Below, piece after piece: positions 8,670 to 17,505 of a stretch of DNA of 64,000 nt. The position numbers and the translations under genes were made by a program. Each line of letters opens with the position of its first letter. Positions within the stretch are counted from its first letter, which is position 1. Where the stretch lies: positions 54,788-118,787 of the forward strand of contig NZ_JACXAE010000063.1 in assembly GCF_014698965.1 (NCBI RefSeq), given 5' to 3'. This stretch comes from Iningainema tapete BLCC-T55. GTDB taxonomy: Bacteria; Cyanobacteriota; Cyanobacteriia; Cyanobacteriales; Nostocaceae. The notes under the pieces were generated by a model. It was not told the DNA's origin, searched no databases, and worked only from the letters and a program-made list of their open reading frames with translations.

Positions 8670-8992
8670 CCCAGTATCGGAAAATTGTGCAACAGATGCT
8701 TCTGGAGTATGGCAAGCAGAAGCTAGCTTATGGGGATATTGAGGTTGAGACGATTTTTGATCCGGAGCGCGATCATTATCAAATCATGCATGTGGGCTGG
8801 GATCGGCAGGATTGGGTACATAGCTGTGTCATCCACATTGATATCAAAGGTGGAAAGATTTGGCTTCAGTGGAATGGCACAGAGGATGATATTGCAGCGG
8901 ATTTAGTTGCAGCCGGGGTTCCTAAGGAGGATATTGTGCTGGGATTTCAGTCGCCGTTTATGCGAAAGTTTACGGAATATGCGGTGGGTTAG
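8657..8992 (+). CDS. xisI: XisI-family protein
   Basis: The 111-residue protein is the usual partner of XisH. Recognised features are the N-terminal helix EKLAQYRKIVQQMLLEY, the central HYQIMHVGWDRQDWVHSCVIHIDIK strand block, IWLQWNGTEDDIA, and the closing VLGFQSPFMRKFTEYAVG. It overlaps xisH by 13 bp. The biochemical role is unknown; the pairing of a nuclease-fold protein with a small dedicated partner resembles a regulator/inhibitor arrangement, which is inference. Confidence 0.9.
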   Translation: MEKLAQYRKIVQQMLLEYGKQKLAYGDIEVETIFDPERDHYQIMHVGWDRQDWVHSCVIHIDIKGGKIWLQWNGTEDDIAADLVAAGVPKEDIVLGFQSPFMRKFTEYAVG

Positions 8993-9027
8993 GGTTATGT
9001 TATAAAGCGATCGCGCATTTCCTAGCT

Positions 9028-9053
9028 CCCCGACTTCGTAAAAGTTGTCGGGG
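9028..9053. terminator. hairpin between xisI and a convergent glycosyltransferase
   Basis: CCCCGAC (9028-9034) pairs with GTCGGGG (9047-9053), located between convergent genes. It fits a shared terminator. Confidence 0.6.
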
Positions 9054-9062
9054 ATCTGTGGT

Positions 9063-10232
9063 TTAATTAACAAGTTGTTTGTAAAACTCTAATTGCTGCT
9101 TTGCTAAAGCTTTATTTGTATATTGAGCCATTGCTTTGTGATAACCCATTTCACCTAAATTATCAGCTAATTGAGGATTTTCCATTAATTGAACTAGGCA
9201 ATTAGCAAGTGAAGAAGCATCACCTTCAGGAAATACTAATCCAGTATTCTTGATGACGTGAGGAATTTCACCAGAATTAGAACCAATCACAGGCACTCTG
9301 CAAGCCATCGCCTCAATTAATACATGACCGAATTGTTCTTTCCACCCGACAGCAGTTAAAGTTTTAAACTGGTAAGTTGTTTCTGATGGCAGTACCAAAG
9401 TACTCATTAAATTGATGTAATTACAGACCTCGTGATGAGGAACACTTTCCACTAAAATGATTCGGTCTTGAATGTTATTTTCTGTAGCTAGACTCATTAA
9501 TTCTACCTGCAAAGGTCCGCGTCCTAGCAGCAATAACTTCCAGGATTTATCTTTTAATGTAGCTAAAGCATTGATAAGGGTAAATAGTCCCTTTTCCTGC
9601 ACAAAACGTCCAACAAATCCCACCACAAACTCGCCTGGTTGAATACCCAACTGACTGGCTAATTCTGGTTGGGGTGTGGGTGTGAATAAACTCTCATCCA
9701 CTCCCAGTTGAGGCATGACTTTAATAGGACCTTTATAACCACGCTGCCTTAAAACTTCTGCTCCATCTTGATTACCGGAAATTATCCCGTGACTGTGATT
9801 GAGGTTGTATTTCTCAATTAAATTAATGGGAAATTTTAAATTATAAGGAAGATTCCACCATGTAAAAAATACATTTTTAGCCTTTAGTCCTAGAAGCTGA
9901 TTTAAAAATATCATTTCAGCAAAAGCTAATCCCCTCGATCCTTGTTCTACTTGAATAATTTGGGGATGAAACTGTTTCAATAAAGATATTAAATCAGTGC
10001 CAAAGGTAAGCAAACCTTGGTGATTTTGACTGAAATTAGAAACTGGTACTATGCGAAATTTGCCTTCCTCGCGATATTGAGTTTCAATAATTTTGTTTTG
10101 TACTCCACCGGGTTTCCAGCGTTTTGGCACGACAACTGTTACCTCAATTTCAGGTTCTAGTTGAGCTAAAGCACGCAATTTATCACAATTAAGGTCTACT
10201 ATATATGTATGACTAGCTACTAAAATTTTCAT
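9063..10232 (-). CDS. glycosyltransferase family 4 (group 1)
   Basis: A 389-residue GT-B glycosyltransferase. The C-terminal donor-binding domain shows VVGFVGRFVQEKGLFTLI, LLLLGRGP, and FGHVLIEAMACRVPVIGSNSGEIP with the two conserved glutamates of the EX7E element. The N-terminal domain has the hydrophobic KILVASHTY start seen in PEP-CTERM/exosortase-type and EPS glycosyltransferases. It lies 73 bp downstream of the GT2 gene on the same strand, separated by heptamer repeats, and belongs to the polysaccharide block continuing to glmM. The sugar specificity cannot be read from sequence. Confidence 0.88.
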   Translation of the reverse strand: MKILVASHTYIVDLNCDKLRALAQLEPEIEVTVVVPKRWKPGGVQNKIIETQYREEGKFRIVPVSNFSQNHQGLLTFGTDLISLLKQFHPQIIQVEQGSRGLAFAEMIFLNQLLGLKAKNVFFTWWNLPYNLKFPINLIEKYNLNHSHGIISGNQDGAEVLRQRGYKGPIKVMPQLGVDESLFTPTPQPELASQLGIQPGEFVVGFVGRFVQEKGLFTLINALATLKDKSWKLLLLGRGPLQVELMSLATENNIQDRIILVESVPHHEVCNYINLMSTLVLPSETTYQFKTLTAVGWKEQFGHVLIEAMACRVPVIGSNSGEIPHVIKNTGLVFPEGDASSLANCLVQLMENPQLADNLGEMGYHKAMAQYTNKALAKQQLEFYKQLVN

Positions 10233-10298
10233 TGTTAATTGTTAATTGTTAATTGTTAATGGCTAATGGTTACTATTAACTATTAGCCATTAGCCATT
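10232..10298. repeat. TTGTTAA heptamer tandem repeat plus hairpin
   Basis: Four perfect TTGTTAA units run from 10232 to 10259. They are followed by an inverted repeat AATGGCTAAT (10258-10267) / ATTAGCCATT (10289-10298). Heptamer tandem repeats of this sort (STRR type) are typical of Nostocales. Confidence 0.8.
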
Positions 10299-10305
10299 TT
10301 CAAAT

Positions 10306-11283
10306 TCAAACTTGTTCGTCCAAGCGCGTGTAAATTTGACCATCATTCCAAACTGATTGAATGACAGTACTCAATGCTTTGAAAAAGCCTAAACTATAGA
10401 AAATACCTCTAGTGAGTATTTTGATGGGGCTGCCACTTTTATGACAAGGGGGACGTCCCAAAACGTGACAGTCAAATAGACGGGAGTAGAGGCGTAAAGC
10501 TTGAGTGGCGGTGAGGTTTTTTAGCCCCATTAAGAAATGGTTGTGGTAAAAGGTGAGTTGATACTGGAGACTGCGCATACTAATATCATGACAACCACCT
10601 GTCTCTTCACCTAAATGAACCAAATAAGCCTCTGGGTCATACCAAATTTTATATCCAGTTTGTCTTAAGCGTAAACAAAAATCAGATTCTTCTCGCACCG
10701 CACTACCGCGAAATCTTTCATCAAATCTCAGATTGTACTTGGTAAAAATCTCGCGGCGATAAGACATATTGCAACCCCTAGCTGTTATGACTTGCTGCGG
10801 TTTGACAGTATGTACCAAATCAACATGATACCAGGCAATACCTGGGTCCATTGCTTGAGGAGGAAGATACTCAATTTGCAACTCTCCCCCAGAGTCACCT
10901 AATTTCATTCTGTCAAATACTCGCCCAGCAACTGCTCCCACTTCTGGGTTTTCTATATAGTTTTTTGCATGAGCTGATAAAAATCCAGGCTGTAGCTGAA
11001 CATCATCGTCTATAAACAGAATGATCTCACCTGCAGCTCGTCGCACAGCATAATTCCGCGCCCCAGGTAGACTCGCCCATGCCAAGCGAAACCACTTGAT
11101 TTTATTTGAGAAGGCTAATTCCTCTAAATAAGCTTCAATTTCTGGCTGATGTTTTGGGGTTTGGTCTACAACTAAAACTTCATAATTAGGATAATCTTGT
11201 TTGAGGAGATCCACCAAACTATCGCGTAGTGGTTCCTCGCGGGCATAGGTAGGAATAATTACAGAAATTAAAGGTAAATCCAT
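10306..11283 (-). CDS. glycosyltransferase family 2
   Basis: A 325-residue GT-A fold inverting glycosyltransferase. It opens with the canonical PLISVIIPTYAREEPLRDSL. The metal-binding DxD region is IILFIDDDVQLQPG, and ARGCNMSYRREIFTKY with RLRQTGYKIWYDPEAYLVHLG follows as in rhamnosyl/galactosyl-type GT2 enzymes. It lies between the GT4 gene and the O-antigen-ligase-like gene, all on the minus strand, so it probably acts on the same glycan at the cytoplasmic face of the membrane. Confidence 0.9.
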   Translation of the reverse strand: MDLPLISVIIPTYAREEPLRDSLVDLLKQDYPNYEVLVVDQTPKHQPEIEAYLEELAFSNKIKWFRLAWASLPGARNYAVRRAAGEIILFIDDDVQLQPGFLSAHAKNYIENPEVGAVAGRVFDRMKLGDSGGELQIEYLPPQAMDPGIAWYHVDLVHTVKPQQVITARGCNMSYRREIFTKYNLRFDERFRGSAVREESDFCLRLRQTGYKIWYDPEAYLVHLGEETGGCHDISMRSLQYQLTFYHNHFLMGLKNLTATQALRLYSRLFDCHVLGRPPCHKSGSPIKILTRGIFYSLGFFKALSTVIQSVWNDGQIYTRLDEQV

Positions 11284-11298
11284 AGGAATTTTGGGAGA

Positions 11299-11417
11299 CA
11301 GGAGTCAGGAGTCAGAAGTCAGGAGAATTTTGGATTTTAGATTGAGGTACATTACCCCACCCGCCCTATCGGGCACCCTCCCCTTGCAAAGGGGAGGGTT
11401 AGGGAGGGGGGGTGTAC
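11299..11417. repeat. direct GGAGTCA units and a GC-rich palindromic repeat
   Basis: Tandem GGAGTCAGGAGTCAGAAGTCAGGAG-type units occupy 11299-11325. A palindromic element at about 11347-11417 contains CCCTCCCC (11376-11383) / GGGGAGGG (11391-11398) and GTAC at both ends. Both types are common dispersed repeats in this bacterial group. Confidence 0.7.
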
Positions 11418-11421
11418 ACCA

Positions 11422-13083
11422 TTAAGGCGTACTCAAGCCCTCCCCTGCACCCTTGCGCCCCTGTTTCTTTTCAGCTTGGGCTTCTAGAAGCCTTTCTTGT
11501 TTATCTATTTCTGGCAATTTCAACAGAACTCCGGCGAAAAACCAGTAATAAACAGCTACTGGATCGACATCTAGGGGGTAGTAATAAGTGTTGTAGCTAA
11601 TAAAAAGTATAAACACCCACAATGCTGCTGCGTAACTGCGGTAATTACGGTTTTTTATGGAACGGTACGTTTGGAAGCAAACTATTGTTAGAGTGGTTAC
11701 TAAGGCTAAAAATCCCAAAAGCCCTAGTGGTCCTACTTCATGGAGTACTTTGGGGTAGTAGGTTTCTACCAGTTTAGTTTCACCTAACGCACGCGCAGAA
11801 TTAGTAGCACGTCCTAAACCACTTCCTAACGGTCCTTCAAGATTTTTCCACACTTCCTCAAATTGTTGAACAATAAATTCTTCGGGTGGTGAAGCTCCCC
11901 AACGTTCGCTAAAACTTGCTGTTCTCTCTTCTACCACAGCAGGGTTAGTGACGATCGCAATTCCCAAAATCAGAGCAAGTCCTACTCCTATAGGAATAAA
12001 CCGTTTGAGATTGGCAATTTGCCCAGTGAGAAATAGCAAAATCACGAAGCACGCAGGTACTAAAGCTAAGGCAATTCTTTGTCCAGAGACAACTGCGTTG
12101 ACAAAAACTAATGCTGTAGAAACTAAACTGACAATCCGCCAAATTATTGAGGGATCGCTAAAACCTGAACCAAAGGTAAAAAAGGTGCTAGAAATGAGAA
12201 ACCATGCCCATTGCCAAGGAGCAACAAAAGTTCCTGGTAGACGAATCACCCCTTCATCAGGACTATAAACTAAAGCACCACCAATATAACATCGTGCTTC
12301 CAGTGATGCTTTAAACTGTGCGGCTCCTGTTAAACCTCTGGTTCCCTGACATATCCCCCTTGCTAGTAAAATGTACTGAATAAATCCCAGTACACAACAG
12401 GTAAGTATGAGTACAATTTGTAGGCGGGACAAAAATAAAAAATCTTTTTTATTCCGAATTAGATAGTAAGCACAACTAATCAGTGGCACATAGCCTAAAA
12501 ATACTTTTAAACCCAAAATTCCCATACCGATGGGTACTTCCTTGCTTGGGGCTGCCAATAGTCCAGCAGGAGGAGGGTTTAGCTGCTGCGAACCGTTTAC
12601 AAACAGCAGCGTAAGTACACACAAGCCTAATAAAATGAACAGTGGGGGTTTAATGGCTTGGGGAATTATTAGAGGTAATCGCTGTTTGCGACAAGTTTGC
12701 CAAAGTGCAATCAGCGCCGGAATGTAAAAGGCATCTTTTGCTAATTGAAGTATGGGACTATTACCTATGTAATAAGTGATCGTACCTCCCATTGGCACGT
12801 AAATGAGGAAGGCAAACAGGGCTTCGCGGGGGTATTTATAACATAGAGAAATGCAGATGATAGATAAAATACCAGGAACTGCTGCTTTAATTCCGCCGAC
12901 GAAAGCTAGAGGAATACCCAAGAATAAACCGCCAGCAAAGGCTGCCCCAAGAAGGCTTGTAAATTCTTTACGTGCCTTTGCTGCAGTACGCTTCTGTGCC
13001 AAACGTTCTTTAACGCTTAGGGTTGGAGTTTCCTGTTTTGATTGTTTTTTTTTGCGGTTGGGTTTTTGCTTAAGTTTGACCAT
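11422..13083 (-). CDS. O-antigen ligase/polymerase-like membrane protein
   Basis: A 553-residue multi-spanning membrane protein with a basic N-terminus (KLKQKPNRKKKQSK), about ten or more hydrophobic segments and a large loop in the last third (about residues 380-440, ending GSGLGRATNSARALGE). It then has the helix pair VLHEVGPLGLLGFLALV typical of the WaaL/Wzy family, where HEVGPLG-like loops are conserved. Such proteins join or polymerise lipid-linked sugar units. It starts in a one-base overlap with the glmM stop. The polar tail QAEKKQGRKGAGEGLSTP is low-complexity and abuts repeat DNA, so the last residues may be repeat-derived. Confidence 0.82.
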   Translation of the reverse strand: MVKLKQKPNRKKKQSKQETPTLSVKERLAQKRTAAKARKEFTSLLGAAFAGGLFLGIPLAFVGGIKAAVPGILSIICISLCYKYPREALFAFLIYVPMGGTITYYIGNSPILQLAKDAFYIPALIALWQTCRKQRLPLIIPQAIKPPLFILLGLCVLTLLFVNGSQQLNPPPAGLLAAPSKEVPIGMGILGLKVFLGYVPLISCAYYLIRNKKDFLFLSRLQIVLILTCCVLGFIQYILLARGICQGTRGLTGAAQFKASLEARCYIGGALVYSPDEGVIRLPGTFVAPWQWAWFLISSTFFTFGSGFSDPSIIWRIVSLVSTALVFVNAVVSGQRIALALVPACFVILLFLTGQIANLKRFIPIGVGLALILGIAIVTNPAVVEERTASFSERWGASPPEEFIVQQFEEVWKNLEGPLGSGLGRATNSARALGETKLVETYYPKVLHEVGPLGLLGFLALVTTLTIVCFQTYRSIKNRNYRSYAAALWVFILFISYNTYYYPLDVDPVAVYYWFFAGVLLKLPEIDKQERLLEAQAEKKQGRKGAGEGLSTP

Positions 13084-14558
13084 TATGCCACTAAGTGTTG
13101 CTGGACTTGCCGGACTAATTCATTAGTCCAGTGATTAGCAAGTTCTGCTACTTCGGCTTCTACCATAACTCGGATAACTGGTTCTGTGCCTGAAGCTCGG
13201 ACTAAAATTCTCCCAGAATCACCCATTGCTGCTTCGGCGCAAGTAATTGCTTGTTGCAGGGGTTGGCAATCTTTCCAACTTATGCGTTTTGTTCTGTCTT
13301 CTACTCGCACGTTGCGTAATAATTGGGGATAAGTTTGAAAGCTTTGGTCGATCATTTCTGATAATGAGACTTGAGCAGAATGTACCAAAGCTGCTAAGTG
13401 TAAGGCTGTTAACAATCCGTCACCTGTTATGCCATAATGACGGCACAGAATATGACCGGATTGTTCTCCTCCCAGCATTCCTCCTGTACGTAGCATTTCT
13501 GCTTGAACATGTTGATCGCCTACTGCTGTACGAATCAGTTTACCGCCTAGTTGTTTCCACGCTCTCTCAAACCCTAAGTTTGCCATTACGGTGGAAACTA
13601 TAAGGTTGTCTGGCAGTTCTTGTTTTTGTTGTAAACAGCGCCCCCAGAGGTAGAGGATATAATCACCGTTAACTTGTCGTCCATTATTATCTACGGCTAA
13701 AACGCGATCAGCGTCGCCATCAAAGGCAAAGCCGATGCTAGCATTGTGCTGCTTGACTGCTGCTTGCAAAATTTCTAAATGGGTGGAGCCACAGTTGACG
13801 TTAATGCGATCGCCATCTGGTTCCTCGTGCAAGCAGATTACTTCTGCCCCCATGGATGTAAATATTTTCGGTGCTAAACCTACTGCCGCACCCCAAGCTA
13901 AATCTAACACTATCTTCATTCCCTGAAGATTCAGGGTACTGCATAACGGTTTTTTTACCGACTCCGCATAATCTCCTACTAACTCACTCCGCGAGTAATG
14001 CCGTCCGCAATTACTACTACCAGTATAATTCGAGGACTCACCACGTAGTCCCGCTTCAATTTCTGCTTGTAAAGCTTGGGGTAACTTAGCACCATCTGCA
14101 CCGAATACTTTAATCCCGTTATCTTGCGGTGGATTGTGGCTGGCAGAAATCATGACTCCGCCGACAGCATCTGTTACACTTGTCAGATAGGCTACACATG
14201 GTGTTGGGCATAATCCCAAGTACCACACCTCTAGCCCTGCTGCGGTTAATCCTGCACTCAAGGACATTGCCAACATATCACTTGAGTTTCTTGAGTCTTG
14301 TCCAAGAATAATTGGTCCTACTGACGAAGCATTGGCACGCAAAACAATTCCCGTCCAAAAACCAACGTGCAATGCTAAGGGCGCACTTAACAATTCACCC
14401 ACTCGCCCACGAATACCATCTGTTCCAAACAACGGAGTTGTTGGCAGTGCGATTAAATTTTGTACAAAACTGCCTTGATTACATAAAGGTGATCTATCAG
14501 TCTCTGATGCACAACCCGCATGAATGCCGTCTTGACTCCGAGTTATAGATGAAACCAT
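13083..14558 (-). CDS. glmM: phosphoglucosamine mutase
   Basis: GlmM converts glucosamine-6-phosphate to glucosamine-1-phosphate on the way to UDP-GlcNAc for peptidoglycan and surface polysaccharides. Visible are the substrate-binding [14 protein letters not shown], the active-site phosphoserine loop [17 protein letters not shown], the metal-binding [22 protein letters not shown], and the phosphate-binding [14 protein letters not shown]. The start MVSSITRSQ at 14558 is preferred because cyanobacterial homologues begin this way; the upstream ATG at 14585 adds nine residues. The TAA stop overlaps the next ATG by one base, which couples it to the O-antigen-ligase-like gene. Confidence 0.94.
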   Translation of the reverse strand: MVSSITRSQDGIHAGCASETDRSPLCNQGSFVQNLIALPTTPLFGTDGIRGRVGELLSAPLALHVGFWTGIVLRANASSVGPIILGQDSRNSSDMLAMSLSAGLTAAGLEVWYLGLCPTPCVAYLTSVTDAVGGVMISASHNPPQDNGIKVFGADGAKLPQALQAEIEAGLRGESSNYTGSSNCGRHYSRSELVGDYAESVKKPLCSTLNLQGMKIVLDLAWGAAVGLAPKIFTSMGAEVICLHEEPDGDRINVNCGSTHLEILQAAVKQHNASIGFAFDGDADRVLAVDNNGRQVNGDYILYLWGRCLQQKQELPDNLIVSTVMANLGFERAWKQLGGKLIRTAVGDQHVQAEMLRTGGMLGGEQSGHILCRHYGITGDGLLTALHLAALVHSAQVSLSEMIDQSFQTYPQLLRNVRVEDRTKRISWKDCQPLQQAITCAEAAMGDSGRILVRASGTEPVIRVMVEAEVAELANHWTNELVRQVQQHLVA

Positions 14559-14585
14559 ATGATTAAATGCTCCACACAGCCACAC

Positions 14586-14941
14586 TGGAGAATAACACTT
14601 TAAACTTTTTTGAACAATTCCCTGTAAATATGTTTTAATCAGGATAATTTACTAGTTTTGGTTTTTACAAACTTATTTTTAATTTAGTGGTTTTTTTTGC
14701 CAAAGTACTTTTAAATCTTGTAAAGATTATGTTAAGACGTAGAGACGCCCCACCGGGGCGTCTCTACAGGTTCACCGATGTATATGTATATGTTGTATAA
14801 AAAATAACAAATAACCTATTACTTAAAAAATTGTAATACAAATTCTCATCAAACAGCTCTAATGTAACGTTTTAGTGGCTTTTGTAGCCGTATGTAAAAT
14901 ATAACTGCGGCATTTGACCTTTTTAAAGTTGGAAATTTAGC
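14586..14941. other. divergent promoter region between glmM and heme oxygenase, with one palindromic repeat
   Basis: An AT-rich 356-bp interval between divergent genes. It holds one GTAGAGACG...CGTCTCTAC palindrome at 14739-14767 (arms with CGCCCC/GGGGCG inside). No further gene was seen. Confidence 0.7.
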
Positions 14942-15658
14942 ATGAGCAGCAATTTAGCAACAAAATTACGTGTAGGTACAAAAAAAGCCCACACGATGGC
15001 AGAAAATGTAGGTTTTGTCAAGTGCTTTTTAAAAGGAGTCGTAGAAAAAAACTCTTACAGAAAACTAGTCGCTAACTTCTACTTCGTCTACTCGGCAATG
15101 GAAGAGGAGATGGAAAAACATCACAACCACCCGATTGTTTCCAAAATTAACTTCCGTGAACTCCACCGTAAGCACACCTTAGAACAAGACTTGAGCTACT
15201 ACTATGGTGCTTCCTGGCGGGAACAAATCCAACTGTCCAGTGCGGGTGAAGCTTATGTGCAACGGATTCGGGAAATCTCTCAAAAAGAACCAGAACTGTT
15301 AATTGCTCACTCGTACACCCGTTACTTGGGCGATTTGTCTGGTGGACAAATTCTTAAAGGTATTGCCCAAACAGCAATGAACCTTTCTGATGGACAGGGT
15401 TTGGCATTTTATGAATTTCAGGACATCCCCGAAGAGAAAGCATTTAAAGCTAAATATCGCTCTACCTTAGATGAACTGCCGATAGATGATGCTACAGCAG
15501 ATCGCATTGTCGATGAAGCTAACGCTGCCTTTGGTATGAACATGAAAATGTTCCAAGAATTAGAAGGCAACTTGATTAAAGCGATCGGTCAAATGCTTTA
15601 TAATAGCCTTACACGCCGTCGTACACGCGGCAGCACTGAATTGGCAACTGCTGAATAA
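14942..15658 (+). CDS. ho1: heme oxygenase (biliverdin-producing)
   Basis: Heme oxygenase opens heme to biliverdin IXalpha with ferredoxin as reductant, the first step to phycobilins. The 238-residue length is standard. The proximal heme ligand His17 is in GTKKAHTMAEN. The distal helix appears as SYTRYLGDLSGGQILKGIAQ, with the conserved glycines that contact the oxygen ligand. NFYFVYSAMEEEMEKH and EEKAFKAKYRSTLDELP also match. The ATG follows an AT-rich leader. The next plus-strand gene (ABA4-like) is 134 bp away behind a repeat. Confidence 0.95.
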   Translation: MSSNLATKLRVGTKKAHTMAENVGFVKCFLKGVVEKNSYRKLVANFYFVYSAMEEEMEKHHNHPIVSKINFRELHRKHTLEQDLSYYYGASWREQIQLSSAGEAYVQRIREISQKEPELLIAHSYTRYLGDLSGGQILKGIAQTAMNLSDGQGLAFYEFQDIPEEKAFKAKYRSTLDELPIDDATADRIVDEANAAFGMNMKMFQELEGNLIKAIGQMLYNSLTRRRTRGSTELATAE

Positions 15659-15660
15659 AC

Positions 15661-15740
15661 TAGTAGTTAGGAGTCAGAATTCAGGAGTCAGGAGAAGGGC
15701 TATTGGAGTTGATTCTGGCTTTTGGATTTTGGCTCCTAAC
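15661..15740. repeat. GGAGTCAG-type repeat with inverted ends
   Basis: GTTAGGAGTCAGAATTCAGGAGTC-type units at 15664-15695 are followed by a complementary-looking end (GGCTCCTAAC, about 15730-15740). This suggests a small dispersed repeat between the ho1 and ABA4-like genes. It may double as a terminator. Confidence 0.5.
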
Positions 15741-15792
15741 AACTTGTTAGGATGGCTGCTTGTGTTGCACTGTATAGAAAAAGTGAAATTAT

Positions 15793-16266
15793 ATGAATAT
15801 TTTTCAAATTTTTACTGTAGCCAATCTTTTCGTTTTACCATTTTGGGCATTAATGATTTTCCTACCTAAATGGAAGGTTACACAACGGGTAATGGAATCA
15901 TATATTCCCTTTGTACCTCTAGCATTAGCATATTTGTATTTATTTGTTAGCAGTATCACTCCGGAGAATGCCCAAGCTTTATCGAATCCTCAATTACCTG
16001 ATATTGCCAACTTTTTTAGTGAAGAAAAAGCTGCGGCTACTGGTTGGATTCATTTTTTAGTTATGGATCTATTTGTTGGGCGCTACGTTTATTTACAAGG
16101 TCGAAAAACTGGTGTTTGGACAATTCACTCATTAGCACTTTGTTTATTTGCAGGTCCAATAGGTTTACTTTCTCATATATTAACAGAATGGATTGCTAGG
16201 GCTTTTTTCTTTCGTACTCAAAGTGAAGTTGGGACTGTAAGAGAAACAACAGCTTCTTCTCAATGA
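15793..16266 (+). CDS. ABA4-like membrane protein (DUF4281)
   Basis: A 157-residue protein with four hydrophobic segments (about 5-24, 40-55, 88-105, 115-140). It matches the ABA4/DUF4281 family: NLFVLPFWALMIFLPKWKVT at the N-terminus, then the signature TGWIHFLVMDLFVGRYVYLQG and a C-terminal AGPIGLLSHILTEWI. In plants ABA4 is needed for neoxanthin synthesis; the cyanobacterial role is not established. The ATG is the first in frame. A hairpin directly over the stop suggests the transcript ends here. Confidence 0.85.
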   Translation: MNIFQIFTVANLFVLPFWALMIFLPKWKVTQRVMESYIPFVPLALAYLYLFVSSITPENAQALSNPQLPDIANFFSEEKAAATGWIHFLVMDLFVGRYVYLQGRKTGVWTIHSLALCLFAGPIGLLSHILTEWIARAFFFRTQSEVGTVRETTASSQ

Positions 16267-16302
16267 AATATCCCCGACTTCTTAAAGAAGCCAGGGATAT
16301 TT
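16266..16302. terminator. terminator hairpin between convergent genes
   Basis: AAATATCCCCGACTTCTT (from 16266) pairs with AAGAAGCCAGGGATATTT (to 16302) with only two mismatches and a 2-base loop. It overlaps the stop of the ABA4-like gene and ends just before the stop of the convergent small gene. A bidirectional terminator is likely. Confidence 0.75.
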
Positions 16303-16303
16303 G

Positions 16304-16522
16304 TTAGGAGACTGTAGCACCTTTATAATTGGCGTCTTTCCAACATTTAGGCAAATTTTCGCCAGATGGAAAAACTAAATTTTCTTTTTTGTAAGTATCA
16401 GTATCTTGTTCTTCTTGTCCTTCTTGATCTTGTGCTTTGATAGCATCAACATTAGGATTAATTAATTCTTGAATATCCTGAATCTCTACTAAGTTGCCAG
16501 AATCTTTGACTTGTAAAAGCAT
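16304..16522 (-). CDS. small conserved cyanobacterial protein
   Basis: A 72-residue acidic protein with no membrane segment. The pattern MLLQVKDSGNLVEIQDIQELINP, then KENLVFPSGENLPKCW and DANYK, is one I recognise as a small conserved cyanobacterial family sometimes mislabelled acetyltransferase. It has no acetyltransferase-sized fold. It sits 42 bp downstream of the DUF3181 gene on the same strand, so the two may be co-transcribed. Function unknown. Confidence 0.7.
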   Translation of the reverse strand: MLLQVKDSGNLVEIQDIQELINPNVDAIKAQDQEGQEEQDTDTYKKENLVFPSGENLPKCWKDANYKGATVS

Positions 16523-16564
16523 TGAAATTAACCTCTTAATTGTTTGTTCCTAAAATAATGAAAA

Positions 16565-16876
16565 TTACATCTCGCTTTGATATTTTTCCACAATATCTAC
16601 AAGATTTACTTGGCATTGCAGTGGAAGTAAATCGATGAGAGGCAGTTCTCGTCTACCACCACCAATTTTTACCGAAATAGATTCCAAAATTTTGATAACT
16701 TCGTCTTCTTCCACAGGCTTATTGGCAGAAAGTAGGGGATACATTTTTTCAGCAACTACAGTATGGAGTTTGGCATCTGATAAATAAAGATGCCACTTAG
16801 CGATATCAATGTAGACGCTTTCGCCAATTTCAGCTGCTAGGGCTTCTAGTAGTTCTGTGGTGTTAGTCTTAGCCAT
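16565..16876 (-). CDS. DUF3181 family protein
   Basis: A 103-residue soluble protein that fits the cyanobacterial DUF3181 family (ELLEALAAEIGESVYIDIAKWHLYLSDAKLH at the N-terminus, LPLIDLLPLQCQVNLVDIVEKYQ at the C-terminus). It is mostly helical with no catalytic motif visible. It leads a likely two-gene unit with the small gene downstream. Function unknown. Confidence 0.8.
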   Translation of the reverse strand: MAKTNTTELLEALAAEIGESVYIDIAKWHLYLSDAKLHTVVAEKMYPLLSANKPVEEDEVIKILESISVKIGGGRRELPLIDLLPLQCQVNLVDIVEKYQSEM

Positions 16877-16941
16877 AAAAAATAACCCTAAATTATGAGC
16901 GCTTTCCTCAGCTATTCAATATTGTTGCTCAAATATCTATC

Positions 16942-17022
16942 ATGACTCAACCACCACAAGTTACAATCGTCCTAGCTGATGGAGTCCATCTTCAGGTGGA
17001 TTTAGAAGGCGTCGAGTCGTAG
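16942..17022 (+). other. possible short ORF or gene remnant (26 codons)
   Basis: ATG at 16942 to TAG at 17022 encodes TQPPQVTIVLADGVHLQVDLEG-like sequence that reads like a folded beta-rich N-terminus. The last 31 bp overlap the 3' end of the convergent 2TM gene. No clear ribosome site is seen. It may be a truncated relic rather than a gene. Confidence 0.2.
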
Positions 17023-17249
17023 TTAGCGATCGCCGAAATGTAAATTAGATGTACTAACAGTACCACTATCCAACCTGCTGTTAAAGGCGGTAGCCATTCC
17101 CAGTTGGCTTTGAGGAAGTTGTGAAAAAACCACAAGCCGGAGTTAACTGCAGCGGAGAATGCCACATGAACGGCAAAATTCATTCTGTCATCTAACTTGC
17201 GGTAAGCAGGATCTTTGCGATCGGGTTGACGAGGCCAACGAGGAGGCAT
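16992..17249 (-). CDS. 2TM-domain small membrane protein
   Basis: An 85-residue protein with a basic, proline-rich cytosolic N-terminus (PPRWPRQPDRKDPAYRKLDDRMNFAVH) and two hydrophobic helices (about 27-43 and 52-73), as in the 2TM family. In other bacteria that module is often attached to histidine kinases; here it stands alone. The divergent neighbour beyond a palindromic repeat is the DUF2795 gene. Function unknown. Confidence 0.72.
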   Translation of the reverse strand: MPPRWPRQPDRKDPAYRKLDDRMNFAVHVAFSAAVNSGLWFFHNFLKANWEWLPPLTAGWIVVLLVHLIYISAIANYDSTPSKST

Positions 17250-17320
17250 AAATATTTACTGTTTGTAATAAATGATTCAATCTTATTTTAGGATTTTTAC
17301 AGGTTCTGTGAATAATTAAT

Positions 17321-17348
17321 GTAGAGACGTTTTGTGAAACGTCTCTAC
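17321..17348. repeat. GTAGAGACG...CGTCTCTAC palindrome, copy 2
   Basis: A nearly perfect 28-bp inverted repeat (arms GTAGAGACGTTT / AAACGTCTCTAC, loop TGTG) in the divergent region between the 2TM and DUF2795 genes. Confidence 0.85.
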
Positions 17349-17505
17349 ATTATGACTATCGCCGTTTACTGATGACTGTTTACTTATCATCAACCCTTTG
17401 GATGAACTTTTCCTTCGTATTGCTCAATACTGATTAATCTTTTTGATAGAGGTAGCAAATATATCCACTTGTCAAGATGGAGTTGCAATCTTGAGGTGGA
17501 TAAAA

